A stretch of 10,732 nucleotides of DNA from Xanthobacteraceae bacterium (GCA_030044035.1 JASHWN010000131.1:1-10732); one strand, 5' to 3'; shown: positions 1-6,487, numbered from the stretch's first letter. A program made the numbers and translations. Notes: generated from the sequence alone by a model not told the origin.

Positions 1-28
1 GGTCCTTGTCGCAGTTTGGGCATTTCAT
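1..28 (-). CDS. N-terminus of a zinc-ribbon protein (partial, runs off the window)
   Basis: Only the first nine codons are present, reading MKCPNCDKD. The ATG lies at 28-26 and is preceded on the minus strand by GGAGGG at about 41-36, a good ribosome binding site with suitable spacing, so this looks like a true start. The CPNC motif at residues 3-6 is a CXXC metal-binding knuckle right at the N-terminus. That arrangement is typical of small TFIIB-type zinc-ribbon proteins (zf-TFIIB family), which bind one zinc with a second CXXC about 20 residues later; the second pair would lie outside the window. The family assignment is an inference from nine residues. The gene points away from the thioesterase gene's end and would be read after it on the same strand, with a gap of about 125 bp. 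Confidence 0.5.
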
Positions 29-152
29 GGACGTTCCCTCCGGAAGAGGCCACGAATGACCTTATTGAGGACCACAACCGCTGAGTAGCTATAATTGCTG
101 TAACGCCTCTGGTCCATTGATGACGGCGCGTGCGGCGCGGCCGTCGCTCGGG

Positions 153-554
153 CTAATCCTCCTCGGCCCGAATGACGATCTGCGTCTGGGTAACGATGGC
201 GCAGAGTTTGCCGTCGTTGCGGGTGATGCGGGTCTGCCACACCATGGTGCTGCGGCCGCGATGAAGCGGCGTGCATTCGGCGTAGGCGGTGTCGCCGATC
301 GGGATCGGGGAGAAGAAATTGGTCTTGCTTTCGATGGTCGCGGTGCGCGCCCCGTCGGGCAGGTTGGCCATGGTGGCGGTGCCGCCGAGGTTGTCGGCGA
401 GCGCCATCAGCGCGCCGCCGTGCAGCACGCCCATCCGATTCTCCAGCTCGCCGCGCACCAGCATCTCGGCCACCACCTTGTCGCGCGACAGGTGGGTGAT
501 CTTCATACCCATGAAGTCGGCAAACGGCGGCTGCAAGGTGGAATCAAGATTCAT
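153..554 (-). CDS. PaaI-family hotdog-fold acyl-CoA thioesterase
   Basis: A 133-residue protein of the usual size for the PaaI/YbgC-like hotdog thioesterases (4HBT family), which hydrolyse acyl-CoA thioesters in the cytoplasm, often phenylacetyl- or other aryl-CoA. The family signature is clear: NRMGVLHGGALMALADNLGG (residues 39-58) holds the HGG motif (45-47) at the start of the long hot-dog helix, and the acidic Asp54 sits where the catalytic acid is usually found. The C-terminal strands (about 70-130) carry the alternating hydrophobic pattern expected of the curved sheet. The protein should act as a homodimer or tetramer. The ATG at 554 is the only in-frame start that keeps the complete fold; its ribosome binding site is weak (GGGCGAC). 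It is divergent from the winged-helix gene. The substrate cannot be told from the sequence, and no phenylacetate-degradation gene is nearby. Confidence 0.88.
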   Translation of the reverse strand: MNLDSTLQPPFADFMGMKITHLSRDKVVAEMLVRGELENRMGVLHGGALMALADNLGGTATMANLPDGARTATIESKTNFFSPIPIGDTAYAECTPLHRGRSTMVWQTRITRNDGKLCAIVTQTQIVIRAEED

Positions 555-650
555 TGTCGCCCATATTGAGAGCTTTCAGACTGGTAAGTCATGGAATGCG
601 GCAGCCGACGCGGGTTATTGTACTCACTTTCGTTCGTATCGGAAACCTGC

Positions 651-670
651 TAGAATTGTGTTCAAAGGAG
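651..670 (+). promoter_or_regulatory. Possible -10 element and ribosome binding site of the winged-helix gene
   Basis: TAGAAT at 651-656 matches a sigma-70-type -10 box in five of six positions. No good -35 hexamer is found 16-18 bp upstream (CTTTCG/TTTCGT only). AAAGGAG at 664-670 is a strong Shine-Dalgarno sequence eight bases before the ATG at 679. The implied leader would be short, about 15 nt. The promoter call is tentative; the ribosome binding site is solid. Confidence 0.35.
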
Positions 671-678
671 ATTACGCG

Positions 679-909
679 ATGTCAGACGTCTTCGAAATCA
701 TCAGACACGCGAAAAGCATTCCGTTGGACGAGCTTGTGCTCCGCAGTTCACTGCCGCCTGAGGTGGTTAGCCACCACGTGCGGTTGCTACACGGCGAGGG
801 ACTGATCGACGTCAAAGGCGAGATCCCATCGGGCGGCGACCTGCTTTCGCGCGCGAGCGACACAATCGTCATGCTGAGTTCCAAGGGAATATCCGCGAAT
901 ACCGCCTGA
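679..909 (+). CDS. Small winged-helix DNA-binding-like protein (76 aa)
   Basis: A 76-residue protein starting at ATG 679 behind the excellent ribosome binding site AAAGGAG. An open frame extends further upstream to 289, but that part is antisense to the thioesterase and has no start signal. The pattern fits a minimal winged helix of the ArsR/MarR/Rrf2 type: helix 1 (residues 3-12), helix 2 (15-24), a recognition helix PEVVSHHVRLLHGEGLI (28-44), then a wing with a glycine-rich turn (47-58) and a final strand TIVMLSS. There are no cysteines and no effector domain. It stands 18 bp upstream of the membrane-protein ORF, in the same reading frame, so the two are probably co-transcribed. It could regulate its own operon. 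GC content looks lower than in the flanking genes. I do not recognise an exact family; the winged-helix call rests on secondary-structure pattern only. Confidence 0.7.
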   Translation: MSDVFEIIRHAKSIPLDELVLRSSLPPEVVSHHVRLLHGEGLIDVKGEIPSGGDLLSRASDTIVMLSSKGISANTA

Positions 910-927
910 TCGTCTAGGGAGGGGGCG

Positions 928-1599
928 CTGTCAAATCCGGCTTTTGTGGTAGGCTGCGCGATTGCGCTCGTGGTGGCCGCAGCCGCCATATACGTCGACT
1001 GTTATCAGCGCCTCAGTAAGCTATATATAAACGTACCGAGCCAATTCTTCAGCTCGGGGCCGCTGTTCTTGTTGGCGCTTGCGTGCGGCTTAGTGGCAGC
1101 GGTGGCGTTTTATTCCACCGATCCGAAAGGGACGGGCTACATCGATAAGCTTTTATCCTTGAGCATCGAAAATGATTATGTGCGGGCATTCTACGTTGGG
1201 GCTCTGATCTTAGTCCTTGTCCGCAGCAAGCTTTTTCAGCTGCAAGGCGCCGACATCGGTGGAGAGTTCTTTTATAACCTGGCCAGTCAAAAGGCAATCG
1301 ATTCCATCGTTCTAAGATGGGTCGAATGGCGTGACGAATTCATTGCACGGGTGCTGCCGAAAACCTATTTGGACCCGAACTTTGACACAAGCATGCTGGG
1401 GTTTATGAAAGAGATTGCGGCTGCCGCGGCCGATCCCAAATATCGCTCCGATACCGAATCGCAAATTCAAAAAGTCACGCAGTCAAAACCAACGAATGCG
1501 CTGGCTGCCGCCGATCCGAATTGGCAACGCTACAATCGGACGATCACGCGGATGACATTGGAGGTTTGTGGCAGCCGGCCCTTGAAGAAGTATCTCTGA
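928..1599 (+). CDS. Membrane protein of unknown function, probable CTG start
   Basis: Read from CTG 928 the product has 223 residues: N-terminus MSNPAFVVGCAIALVV (initiator included), hydrophobic segments at about 5-23, 45-62 and 85-98, then a soluble C-terminal half (about 105-223) with an amphipathic stretch (FYNLASQKAIDSIVLRWVEWRDEFIARVL). No ATG exists near the 5' end. GTG 946 is possible, but its nearest Shine-Dalgarno sequence lies 23 bases away and the start would remove the beginning of the first membrane segment. The sequence GGGAGG at 917-922 is five bases from CTG 928, an ideal distance. The gene follows the winged-helix gene by 18 bp and probably shares its transcript. Codon use includes many AT-rich codons (TTT, TAT, AAA, ATA), unlike the flanking GC-rich genes, which hints at acquired DNA. 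I recognise no family and assign no function. Confidence 0.65.
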   Translation: MSNPAFVVGCAIALVVAAAAIYVDCYQRLSKLYINVPSQFFSSGPLFLLALACGLVAAVAFYSTDPKGTGYIDKLLSLSIENDYVRAFYVGALILVLVRSKLFQLQGADIGGEFFYNLASQKAIDSIVLRWVEWRDEFIARVLPKTYLDPNFDTSMLGFMKEIAAAAADPKYRSDTESQIQKVTQSKPTNALAAADPNWQRYNRTITRMTLEVCGSRPLKKYL

Positions 1600-1649
1600 G
1601 CGCGACCGAACGGGCGTGCGGCGCGCGGTTCATAGCGGAATTGCGTGTT

Positions 1650-1701
1650 GGGCGTGCCCGTCTTCGCGAAGAGCCAGATCGCCTCGCGGTGGGGCACGCC
1701 C
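1650..1701. repeat. 10-bp perfect inverted repeat between convergent genes
   Basis: GGGCGTGCCC (1650-1659) and GGGCACGCCC (1692-1701) are exact reverse complements separated by 32 bp, which themselves contain the palindrome TTCGCGAA. The element lies between two genes that end toward each other, so it may serve as a bidirectional transcription end, although neither side has a U-tract. It could also be a decayed copy of the interspersed repeat found at 9699 and 10264, since both contain GCGTGCCC. Confidence 0.5.
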
Positions 1702-1725
1702 GAAACCGACAGACACTGCCGAAGC

Positions 1726-2388
1726 TTACTGCCGCGGCTGCGGCACCACGCGGATATAGGGTTTCGGCGTTTTCCAGCCCTGCGGATAGAGCTTCTTGGC
1801 CTCGTCGTCGCTCACCGCGGCGGTGAGGATCACGTCCTCGCCCTGTTTCCAGTCCGCCGGCGTCGACACGCGGTGCTTGGCGGTAAGCTGCAGCGAATCG
1901 ATGACGCGCAGGATCTCGTTGAAATTGCGGCCGGTGCTCATCGGATAGACCAGAACGAGCTTGATCTTCTTGTCCGGGCCGATGACGAAGACGTTGCGTA
2001 CCGTCATATTGTCGTTCGGGGTGCGGCCTTCCGATGTGCCGCTCGTGCTCGCCGGCAGCATGCCGTAGAGCTTCGAGACTTTGAGGTCGGTGTCGCCGAT
2101 CATCGGGTAGTTCGGGGCAAAACCGACCACGTCCTTGATATCGTTCGCCCACTTCTTGTGATTATCGACTGGGTCGACCGAAATGCCGATGATCTTGACG
2201 CCGCGCTTGTCGAATTCCGGCTTCAGCCGCGCCATGGTACCGAGCTCGGTGGTGCAGACCGGGGTGAAATCCTTGGGGTGCGAGAACAGCACCGCCCAAT
2301 TGTTGCCGATCCAGTCGTGGAAGCGGATTTTGCCTTCCGTGGTCTCGGCTTCGAAATCCGGGGCGGTGTCGCCGATTGCCAGTGCCAT
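1726..2388 (-). CDS. 1-Cys peroxiredoxin (Prx6-type)
   Basis: A 220-residue thiol peroxidase that reduces hydrogen peroxide and alkyl hydroperoxides in the cytoplasm. The thioredoxin-like AhpC/TSA domain covers about residues 3-150. It carries the peroxidatic motif DFTPVCTTE with Cys45, Thr42 before it, Arg131 in NMTVRNVF and the SVDPVDNHKKW signature (70-80). Cys45 is the only cysteine in the whole protein, so it is a true 1-Cys enzyme and needs an external thiol for recycling. The extra C-terminal domain (about 155-220, ending GWKTPKPYIRVVPQ) is typical of the Prx6 branch and of dimer formation. The start at ATG 2388 is supported by GGAGG at 2398-2394; an upstream in-frame ATG at 2433 adds 15 unrelated residues and was not chosen. 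It is monocistronic and converges on the membrane-protein gene. I see no clear OxyR site upstream. Confidence 0.95.
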   Translation of the reverse strand: MALAIGDTAPDFEAETTEGKIRFHDWIGNNWAVLFSHPKDFTPVCTTELGTMARLKPEFDKRGVKIIGISVDPVDNHKKWANDIKDVVGFAPNYPMIGDTDLKVSKLYGMLPASTSGTSEGRTPNDNMTVRNVFVIGPDKKIKLVLVYPMSTGRNFNEILRVIDSLQLTAKHRVSTPADWKQGEDVILTAAVSDDEAKKLYPQGWKTPKPYIRVVPQPRQ

Positions 2389-2745
2389 AAAAGCCTCCGT
2401 CGTTGATCCAACTTCGCCAAAGCTATTCGACAACTAATCTACGTTCGAAGCCGCGATGTTGCTAGCCTGTCTGTTCCGTAATATTTGGCCGCAGCGGAGA
2501 ACTATTCATGCGGAAATGACGAAAAGCCTGGAAGATTCGACCAATCGCCTTACTGCTTGGGAAAGATTTTTCGGCCAGGCTTTTCGTTCACCGAACCTTG
2601 AGCGGGAATACCGCAGATTTGCCGCACTCGCGCCCTGGCGCGGCCACCCTCGAATTAAAAGCTCTGAACCGCAGCCTTCATTCGTGCGACCAAGGGGTAG
2701 GCGTAAAGACGTGGCTGGTGCTGCAGCCAGGCCTGGAGGCGACCG
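2389..2745. other. Gene-poor stretch behind the peroxiredoxin start
   Basis: No convincing gene. It holds the peroxiredoxin ribosome binding site and upstream region, a perfect 13-bp inverted repeat (listed separately), and open frames on both strands without a plausible start or recognisable domain. A plus-strand frame from 2456 to 2749 encodes a basic, low-hydrophobicity peptide with no ribosome binding site, so I do not call it. Confidence 0.5.
2519..2587. repeat. Perfect 13-bp inverted repeat with 43-bp interior
   Basis: ACGAAAAGCCTGG (2519-2531) and CCAGGCTTTTCGT (2575-2587) are exact reverse complements, and one further G-T pair can form outside. The loop is 43 bp. Neither strand shows a U-tract after the arm and no flanking direct repeat of 3-9 bp is evident. 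It could be the ends of a very small or collapsed mobile element, or a regulatory dyad. Confidence 0.55.
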
Positions 2746-2934
2746 ATGAGCGGTCCGAACGACCTCAGTCTCGCGTTGCTTGTGACGGTCATCGCCCGTT
2801 CGCAGATCGTCGTGCGCCAGCCGGCCAAGCCCGCTCGGCCGCTGCCGGCCGGCTTCGAGGCGGCGGACCTCGCCATCCTGGAATGGATCGCCGCGGAAGG
2901 CCGGCGCGCCGGCCGGCGCCTCGCGCTGGTCTGA
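2746..2934 (+). CDS. Small protein of unknown function (62 aa)
   Basis: ATG 2746 is preceded by GGAGG at 2735-2739 with six bases between them, a good translation start. The 62-residue product begins MSGPNDLSLALLVTVIA. It has one short hydrophobic stretch (about 8-22, possibly membrane-associated), a proline-rich middle (26-34), an acidic helix-like part (36-50) and a basic tail (GRRAGRRLALV). Nothing in it is recognisable. It ends 24 bp from the end of the convergent phosphatase gene. Codons 52-57 lie over a perfect 16-bp GGCCGGCG palindrome at 2899-2914, so at least this end may be shaped by DNA structure and not by protein selection. It may be a real small gene, but conservation is not testable from here. 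Confidence 0.4.
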   Translation: MSGPNDLSLALLVTVIARSQIVVRQPAKPARPLPAGFEAADLAILEWIAAEGRRAGRRLALV

Positions 2935-2958
2935 CAGCGGGGAAGGGCGCAAGCGCCT

Positions 2959-4800
2959 CTATTGCGTCGCGCTCGCCGGGCCCATCGACGACAATCCCAC
3001 GGTACGACCTGGAAAGCCGGCCGCGTCGAAATAGCGGGTGGTGCCGACCGTCTGCATGTCGATGACCGTCACCAGGCCGTTGGCAGCCGGGTCTGACTTG
3101 ATGACGCGGCTGGCGAAGGCCGGCAGCGCGCCGTTCGGCAGCGTCTCGGCGAGTACCCGCCCGACGAGCTTGCCCTTGTCATGCACCGAAAGCTGCATCA
3201 ACTGGGCGATGGTGCGGCCAAGGTCGGCATTGCTGGCCGGCGCCGGATCGATGAACTGCGATTTGAAGTCCGGCCCCTGCATCGCCATGAAATTCCAAGT
3301 ATCGGCGCGGCTGAACGAGCCGTGCATGCCCTGGCCTTGCTGCAGGACGGTATCGGCAAGCTCGACCGTGCAGCGCACCGGATCGCCGCAGATCGTGTCG
3401 AACGAGCGGAAGCTGATGGCGATTGCCGGCATCGGTGTGACGGCGCTGCCCTCGAGCGCGATGTCGTCCAATCCCAAAGTGCCCGGGAATTTACCGAGCT
3501 TCGAATCGACGAAGATGCCGCTGACATAGTCTTCGGCGAGGAGCACGTCGACCACGCGTTTGGCCAAAGCCTTGTCGCCGTCGGGCAGATAGATCAGGTC
3601 CGATCCGCCGTTGGCGGCGACGACGATTTTCGGATTTTTGCGGTCGCCGCCGATCAGTCCATTGCCAAGTCGCGGATGCTGGCCGTCCGCGACCGTCCGG
3701 TAGCCGTCGTCGGGATCGAGCAGCGGCAGTTTGAGCGCATGCGCCAGATCGAGCGCGACGAAGCCAAAGGGCACATGGTCCGGCAAGGTGTCGGCAAACC
3801 GTGTCTTGACGGTAGAACTCGTCTGGCTCTCCTTGGAAATTGTCGAGAAACCGTGGTCGGAGCTTACGATGATGTCGGTTGTGTCGAGCAGTCCGAGTTC
3901 GCTCAGCGCCGAACGGATGCGCGCAAGGTCGTCGTCGGCATTGCGGATGGACGCAAGCGAGGTCGGCCCGTTGATGCCGGGGACCAGGCTGTTCAAGCTG
4001 TCGCCCTGGTTATGCTGGGTGCCGTCCGGATCGCGTGACCAGAACACCAGAACGAACGGCTTATCGCGCTCCTTGAACAGTGGCAGCACGGCCCGCGTGG
4101 TGACGTCGGCGAAATAGCCCTGCTGCACCACATTGGCGCTGTGCGCGCCGGGCGTACTCACATTGCCGGCCTTGCCGTTCTCGCCGCGCGACGGTGCCGC
4201 CAGCGGCAGATTGACGGCCTGCAGCCGCGCAATCATTTCGGCGGATAGAGGAATGCCAGCCGGACTACCGGTCGAATCATCGACGATGATGGTCTGCGTG
4301 CCGGTGCGCTCGGTGTGATCGAAGATCAACGCCGGGCCGAGCTTGCCGACCGAGGCGGTGCTGTAGCCTTTGTCGCGGGCGAGCTTCAGGATGGTCGCTT
4401 CGTCGAGGTAATCGCCCGAATAGTGCTCGTCGACGTCGCCCAGCACCGGATCGCTTTCCAGAAACGGCGTCAGGCTCTTGCCGGCGCCCGGCACCTCGAA
4501 GCCGGCGTCGATCGTGTTGGAAAAGTCACCGGTGTCGCCGAGCATATGCCCGGTGGCCATGGCCGACGCATTGGCGGTGGTGAAGGTGGGAAACAGCGCG
4601 TGGCTGTTGCGCAGCGTGACCCCGGCGCGGGCGAGCGCCGCCATGGTCGGCGCCGTGCTGTCGTCGACGAGACGGGAGCGCAGGCCGTCGGCGACGAACA
4701 GGACAACATTGTGCGGCCGCGGCAACGGCGTCTGTGCGCCAGCTACGGACGTGAGGGTGACGGAAAGGGTGGCTATGCCAAACAGGAACCGAGCGCGCAT
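2959..4800 (-). CDS. Secreted alkaline-phosphatase-superfamily enzyme (nucleotide pyrophosphatase/phosphodiesterase type)
   Basis: A 613-residue exported hydrolase. The signal peptide is residues 1-22 (MRARFLFGIATLSVTLTSVAGA, cleavage near Ala22/Gln23), placing it in the periplasm. The metal and catalytic set of the type I phosphodiesterase/NPP branch can be followed in order: Asp38 in FVADGLRS, the nucleophile threonine in FPTFTTAN (70-77), the RDPDGTQHNQGD segment (metal Asp and His), SSDHGFS (Asp-His) and a late GMHGSFS histidine. It should split phosphomonoester or phosphodiester bonds with two zinc ions; the natural substrate is unknown. ATG 4800 was chosen because it begins the signal peptide and has GAAGG upstream; the frame stays open to 5442, but that part is antisense to amt. 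Its own promoter is likely, because an amt terminator and a Pho-box-like repeat lie upstream. Confidence 0.88.
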   Translation of the reverse strand: MRARFLFGIATLSVTLTSVAGAQTPLPRPHNVVLFVADGLRSRLVDDSTAPTMAALARAGVTLRNSHALFPTFTTANASAMATGHMLGDTGDFSNTIDAGFEVPGAGKSLTPFLESDPVLGDVDEHYSGDYLDEATILKLARDKGYSTASVGKLGPALIFDHTERTGTQTIIVDDSTGSPAGIPLSAEMIARLQAVNLPLAAPSRGENGKAGNVSTPGAHSANVVQQGYFADVTTRAVLPLFKERDKPFVLVFWSRDPDGTQHNQGDSLNSLVPGINGPTSLASIRNADDDLARIRSALSELGLLDTTDIIVSSDHGFSTISKESQTSSTVKTRFADTLPDHVPFGFVALDLAHALKLPLLDPDDGYRTVADGQHPRLGNGLIGGDRKNPKIVVAANGGSDLIYLPDGDKALAKRVVDVLLAEDYVSGIFVDSKLGKFPGTLGLDDIALEGSAVTPMPAIAISFRSFDTICGDPVRCTVELADTVLQQGQGMHGSFSRADTWNFMAMQGPDFKSQFIDPAPASNADLGRTIAQLMQLSVHDKGKLVGRVLAETLPNGALPAFASRVIKSDPAANGLVTVIDMQTVGTTRYFDAAGFPGRTVGLSSMGPASATQ

Positions 4801-4851
4801 GCGGAGCCTTCGGGTGGTGCGATTGGGTGATGGGCTTTGTGTGGCTCCGTC

Positions 4852-4871
4852 GTGTGACTGTGGTGTGACGG
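4852..4871 (-). promoter_or_regulatory. Pho-box-like direct repeat upstream of the phosphatase gene
   Basis: On the minus strand GTCACAC occurs twice with exactly four bases between (4869-4863 and 4858-4852), giving an 11-bp period. The known PhoB site is two CTGTCAT-like 7-mers with a 4-bp spacer, and read in that register the half-sites are CCGTCAC and CAGTCAC, five of seven matches each. It lies about 52 bp before the start codon of a phosphatase gene. This fits phosphate-starvation control but is an inference from motif and position. Confidence 0.4.
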
Positions 4872-4909
4872 TCGTGGCGATCAAGGCAGCCGGCGCAAGC
4901 CGCATCGCC

Positions 4910-4941
4910 ATAAAGAAAGCGGCCCTGCAGGGCAGGGCCGC
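4910..4941 (-). terminator. Intrinsic terminator of amt
   Basis: GCGGCCCTGC (4919-4928) and GCAGGGCCGC (4932-4941) form a perfect 10-bp GC-rich stem with a 3-base loop. In the minus-strand transcript the stem is followed directly by UUUCUUUAU (4918-4910). That is the textbook layout of a rho-independent terminator acting on transcripts coming from amt, about 110 nt after its stop codon. On the plus strand no U-tract follows. Confidence 0.8.
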
Positions 4942-4947
4942 CAGGAA

Positions 4948-5042
4948 CCGCGCGAGGAGGAGAAGCGCGGAGTGAAGCCTTGCGAGCGCAATGGGCTCGC
5001 GGCGGTGGATGGCGGCGCGGGTCTTTTCCCGGACCCGCGCCG
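4948..5042 (-). other. Three further hairpins in the amt 3' region
   Basis: Between the amt stop codon and the terminator lie three more exact inverted repeats: 5013-5023/5032-5042 (11 bp, loop of eight), 4982-4987/4995-5000 (6 bp, loop of seven) and 4948-4953/4965-4970 (6 bp, loop of eleven). The first begins only six bases after the amt stop. None has a U-tract, so they are more likely to protect or structure the 3' end of the messenger than to stop transcription. Confidence 0.5.
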
Positions 5043-5048
5043 AACGCG

Positions 5049-6386
5049 TTACTCGCCTTCGGTTCCGATCGCGTAGGCGGTCTCGCCGTGCACCGCGTCG
5101 TCGCCGATCTTGAGCATCGACTCGTCCATGCGCAGCGGCACGATCAGGCCGATCACCTTGAGGATGATGAAGGTCATGATCGCGTTGTACACGATGATGA
5201 ACAGCGCGCCGTAGAGCTGCATCAGGAGCTGATGGCCGGTATCGCCATAGAGCAGGCCGGTGACCGAGACGCCGGGCGCTTCCTTGTCGGTGCCGACGTA
5301 CTCGAGCATGTTCGGGTTGGCGAGGATGCCGACCAACAGGCCGCCGGTCAGGCCGGCGACGCCGTGGGTCGAGAACACGCTCAGCGTGTCGTCGACCTTC
5401 ATCATGAACCGGGTCTTCTGCAGCTTGTTCATGGACAGCCACGGAATGATGCCGGCGACGACGCCGATGATGATGGCGCCCCAGCCGTCGACAAAGCCGG
5501 CCGCCGGCGTGATGGCGACCAGGCCCGCGATCATGCCGTTGACGGCGCCGAGCACCGACGGCTTGCCGTAGGCTAGCTTGTCCATCAGCGTCCAGACCAG
5601 GAGCGCAGTTGCGGTTGCGGTGTTGGTGTTGAGCACCGCGGCGCCGGCGTCAGCATTGGCGAAGTACGGGTCGCCGCCGTTAAAACCGTTCCAGCCGAGC
5701 CACAGGATGCCGGCGCCGACCAGTGTCACCAGCAGGCTGTTGGGCGGGAAATGATCGCGGTCGGCCTGCAGGCGCGGTCCGATCACCATGGCGGCGACGA
5801 ACCCCGACACGCCGGCGGCAAGATGGATGACGTAGCCGCCCGAGAAGTCTTGCGTCCCCAAGACGCTGAGCCAGCCGCCGCCCCACAGGCTGAACGCCCC
5901 GACGGTGTAAACAAGCGTCATCCACACCGGGCAGAAGATCATCCAGGCCGTAAAATTCATGCGGCCGAGCAATGATCCGCCGAGGATGATGACGGTGATG
6001 GCGGCGAACACGAACTGGAAGAACATCAACGTCGCCATCGGGAAGGCGAGCGGCGGCATGCCCGCGGCTGCGGCCGGAATCGTCGCTTGTCCGGTGGTGA
6101 AGAGCGCCGAGGTCGCGAGACTCGGCGTACCGAGGAATGGGAACCATTGCGGCCCGAAGGCCATGTTGTAGTCAAACAGAACCCAGACGACCAGGACCGA
6201 CGCAAACGCGTACATCGCCATGAAAGCGGAGTTGATTGCCCACTTTTTCTTGACGATGCCGCCGTAAAGAACGGTCAGTCCCGGTATGCTTTGCAGGCCG
6301 ACGAACGTTGCGGCTGCCAGCTGCCAGGCATTGTCTCCTGTGTCCAGCCATTTTGGTGCTGCGACGAGTGCCATCTCGACTGCCAT
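5049..6386 (-). CDS. amt: Ammonium transporter, Amt/Rh family
   Basis: A 445-residue inner-membrane channel-type transporter for ammonium, with about eleven membrane segments and the typical length. Both pore histidines are present: one in DFSGGYVIHLAAGVSG, which also holds the conserved aspartate, and one in FSTHGVAGLTGG. The soluble C-terminal tail (MDESMLKIGDDAVHGETAYAIGTEGE) matches the regulatory tail that contacts the P-II protein GlnK in the family. No separate cleaved signal peptide is obvious; the N-terminus MAVEMALVAAPKWLDTGDN leads into the first membrane helix. ATG 6386 follows a purine-rich GGGGGAAGG; ATG 6374 is an alternative. It is transcribed alone, from a sigma-54 promoter about 90 bp upstream, and ends in a strong terminator. 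The usual partner glnK is not adjacent, so P-II control, if any, comes from elsewhere in the genome. Confidence 0.96.
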   Translation of the reverse strand: MAVEMALVAAPKWLDTGDNAWQLAAATFVGLQSIPGLTVLYGGIVKKKWAINSAFMAMYAFASVLVVWVLFDYNMAFGPQWFPFLGTPSLATSALFTTGQATIPAAAAGMPPLAFPMATLMFFQFVFAAITVIILGGSLLGRMNFTAWMIFCPVWMTLVYTVGAFSLWGGGWLSVLGTQDFSGGYVIHLAAGVSGFVAAMVIGPRLQADRDHFPPNSLLVTLVGAGILWLGWNGFNGGDPYFANADAGAAVLNTNTATATALLVWTLMDKLAYGKPSVLGAVNGMIAGLVAITPAAGFVDGWGAIIIGVVAGIIPWLSMNKLQKTRFMMKVDDTLSVFSTHGVAGLTGGLLVGILANPNMLEYVGTDKEAPGVSVTGLLYGDTGHQLLMQLYGALFIIVYNAIMTFIILKVIGLIVPLRMDESMLKIGDDAVHGETAYAIGTEGE

Positions 6387-6446
6387 ATGCCTTCCCCCAA
6401 AAAATGCCCATTGTGCGCGGACGGCACCTGGGCAAACGGATGCCGG

Positions 6447-6470
6447 CTGCGCGCCGTCCTTGGCGCGCAG
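6447..6470 (-). other. Stem-loop in the amt 5' leader
   Basis: CTGCGCGCC (6447-6455) and GGCGCGCAG (6462-6470) form a perfect 9-bp stem with a 6-base loop. If transcription starts near 6477, this hairpin would sit at the very 5' end of the amt messenger, more than 60 nt before the start codon, where it could protect the RNA from decay. No U-tract follows, so it is not a terminator. Confidence 0.45.
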
Positions 6471-6487
6471 GCGAGCGTTTGGTTGTT

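Noticed and set aside
90..95. TATAAT on the plus strand
   Set aside because: A consensus -10 box, but no plus-strand gene follows before the antisense of the thioesterase and the -35 spacing is poor.
117..569. A 150-codon plus-strand frame opposite the thioesterase
   Set aside because: Shadow of the hotdog gene; the minus strand has the HGG motif and the complete fold.
2456..2952. Overlapping frames on both strands in the gap behind peroxiredoxin (including 2506-2952 minus and 2598-3065 plus)
   Set aside because: No ribosome binding sites, no domains, basic low-complexity content.
2959..5442. An 827-codon minus-strand open frame
   Set aside because: Only 2959-4800 is the phosphatase gene. 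The upstream part crosses the amt terminator and hairpins and is antisense-frame sequence over the end of amt with arginine/histidine-rich, non-protein-like content.
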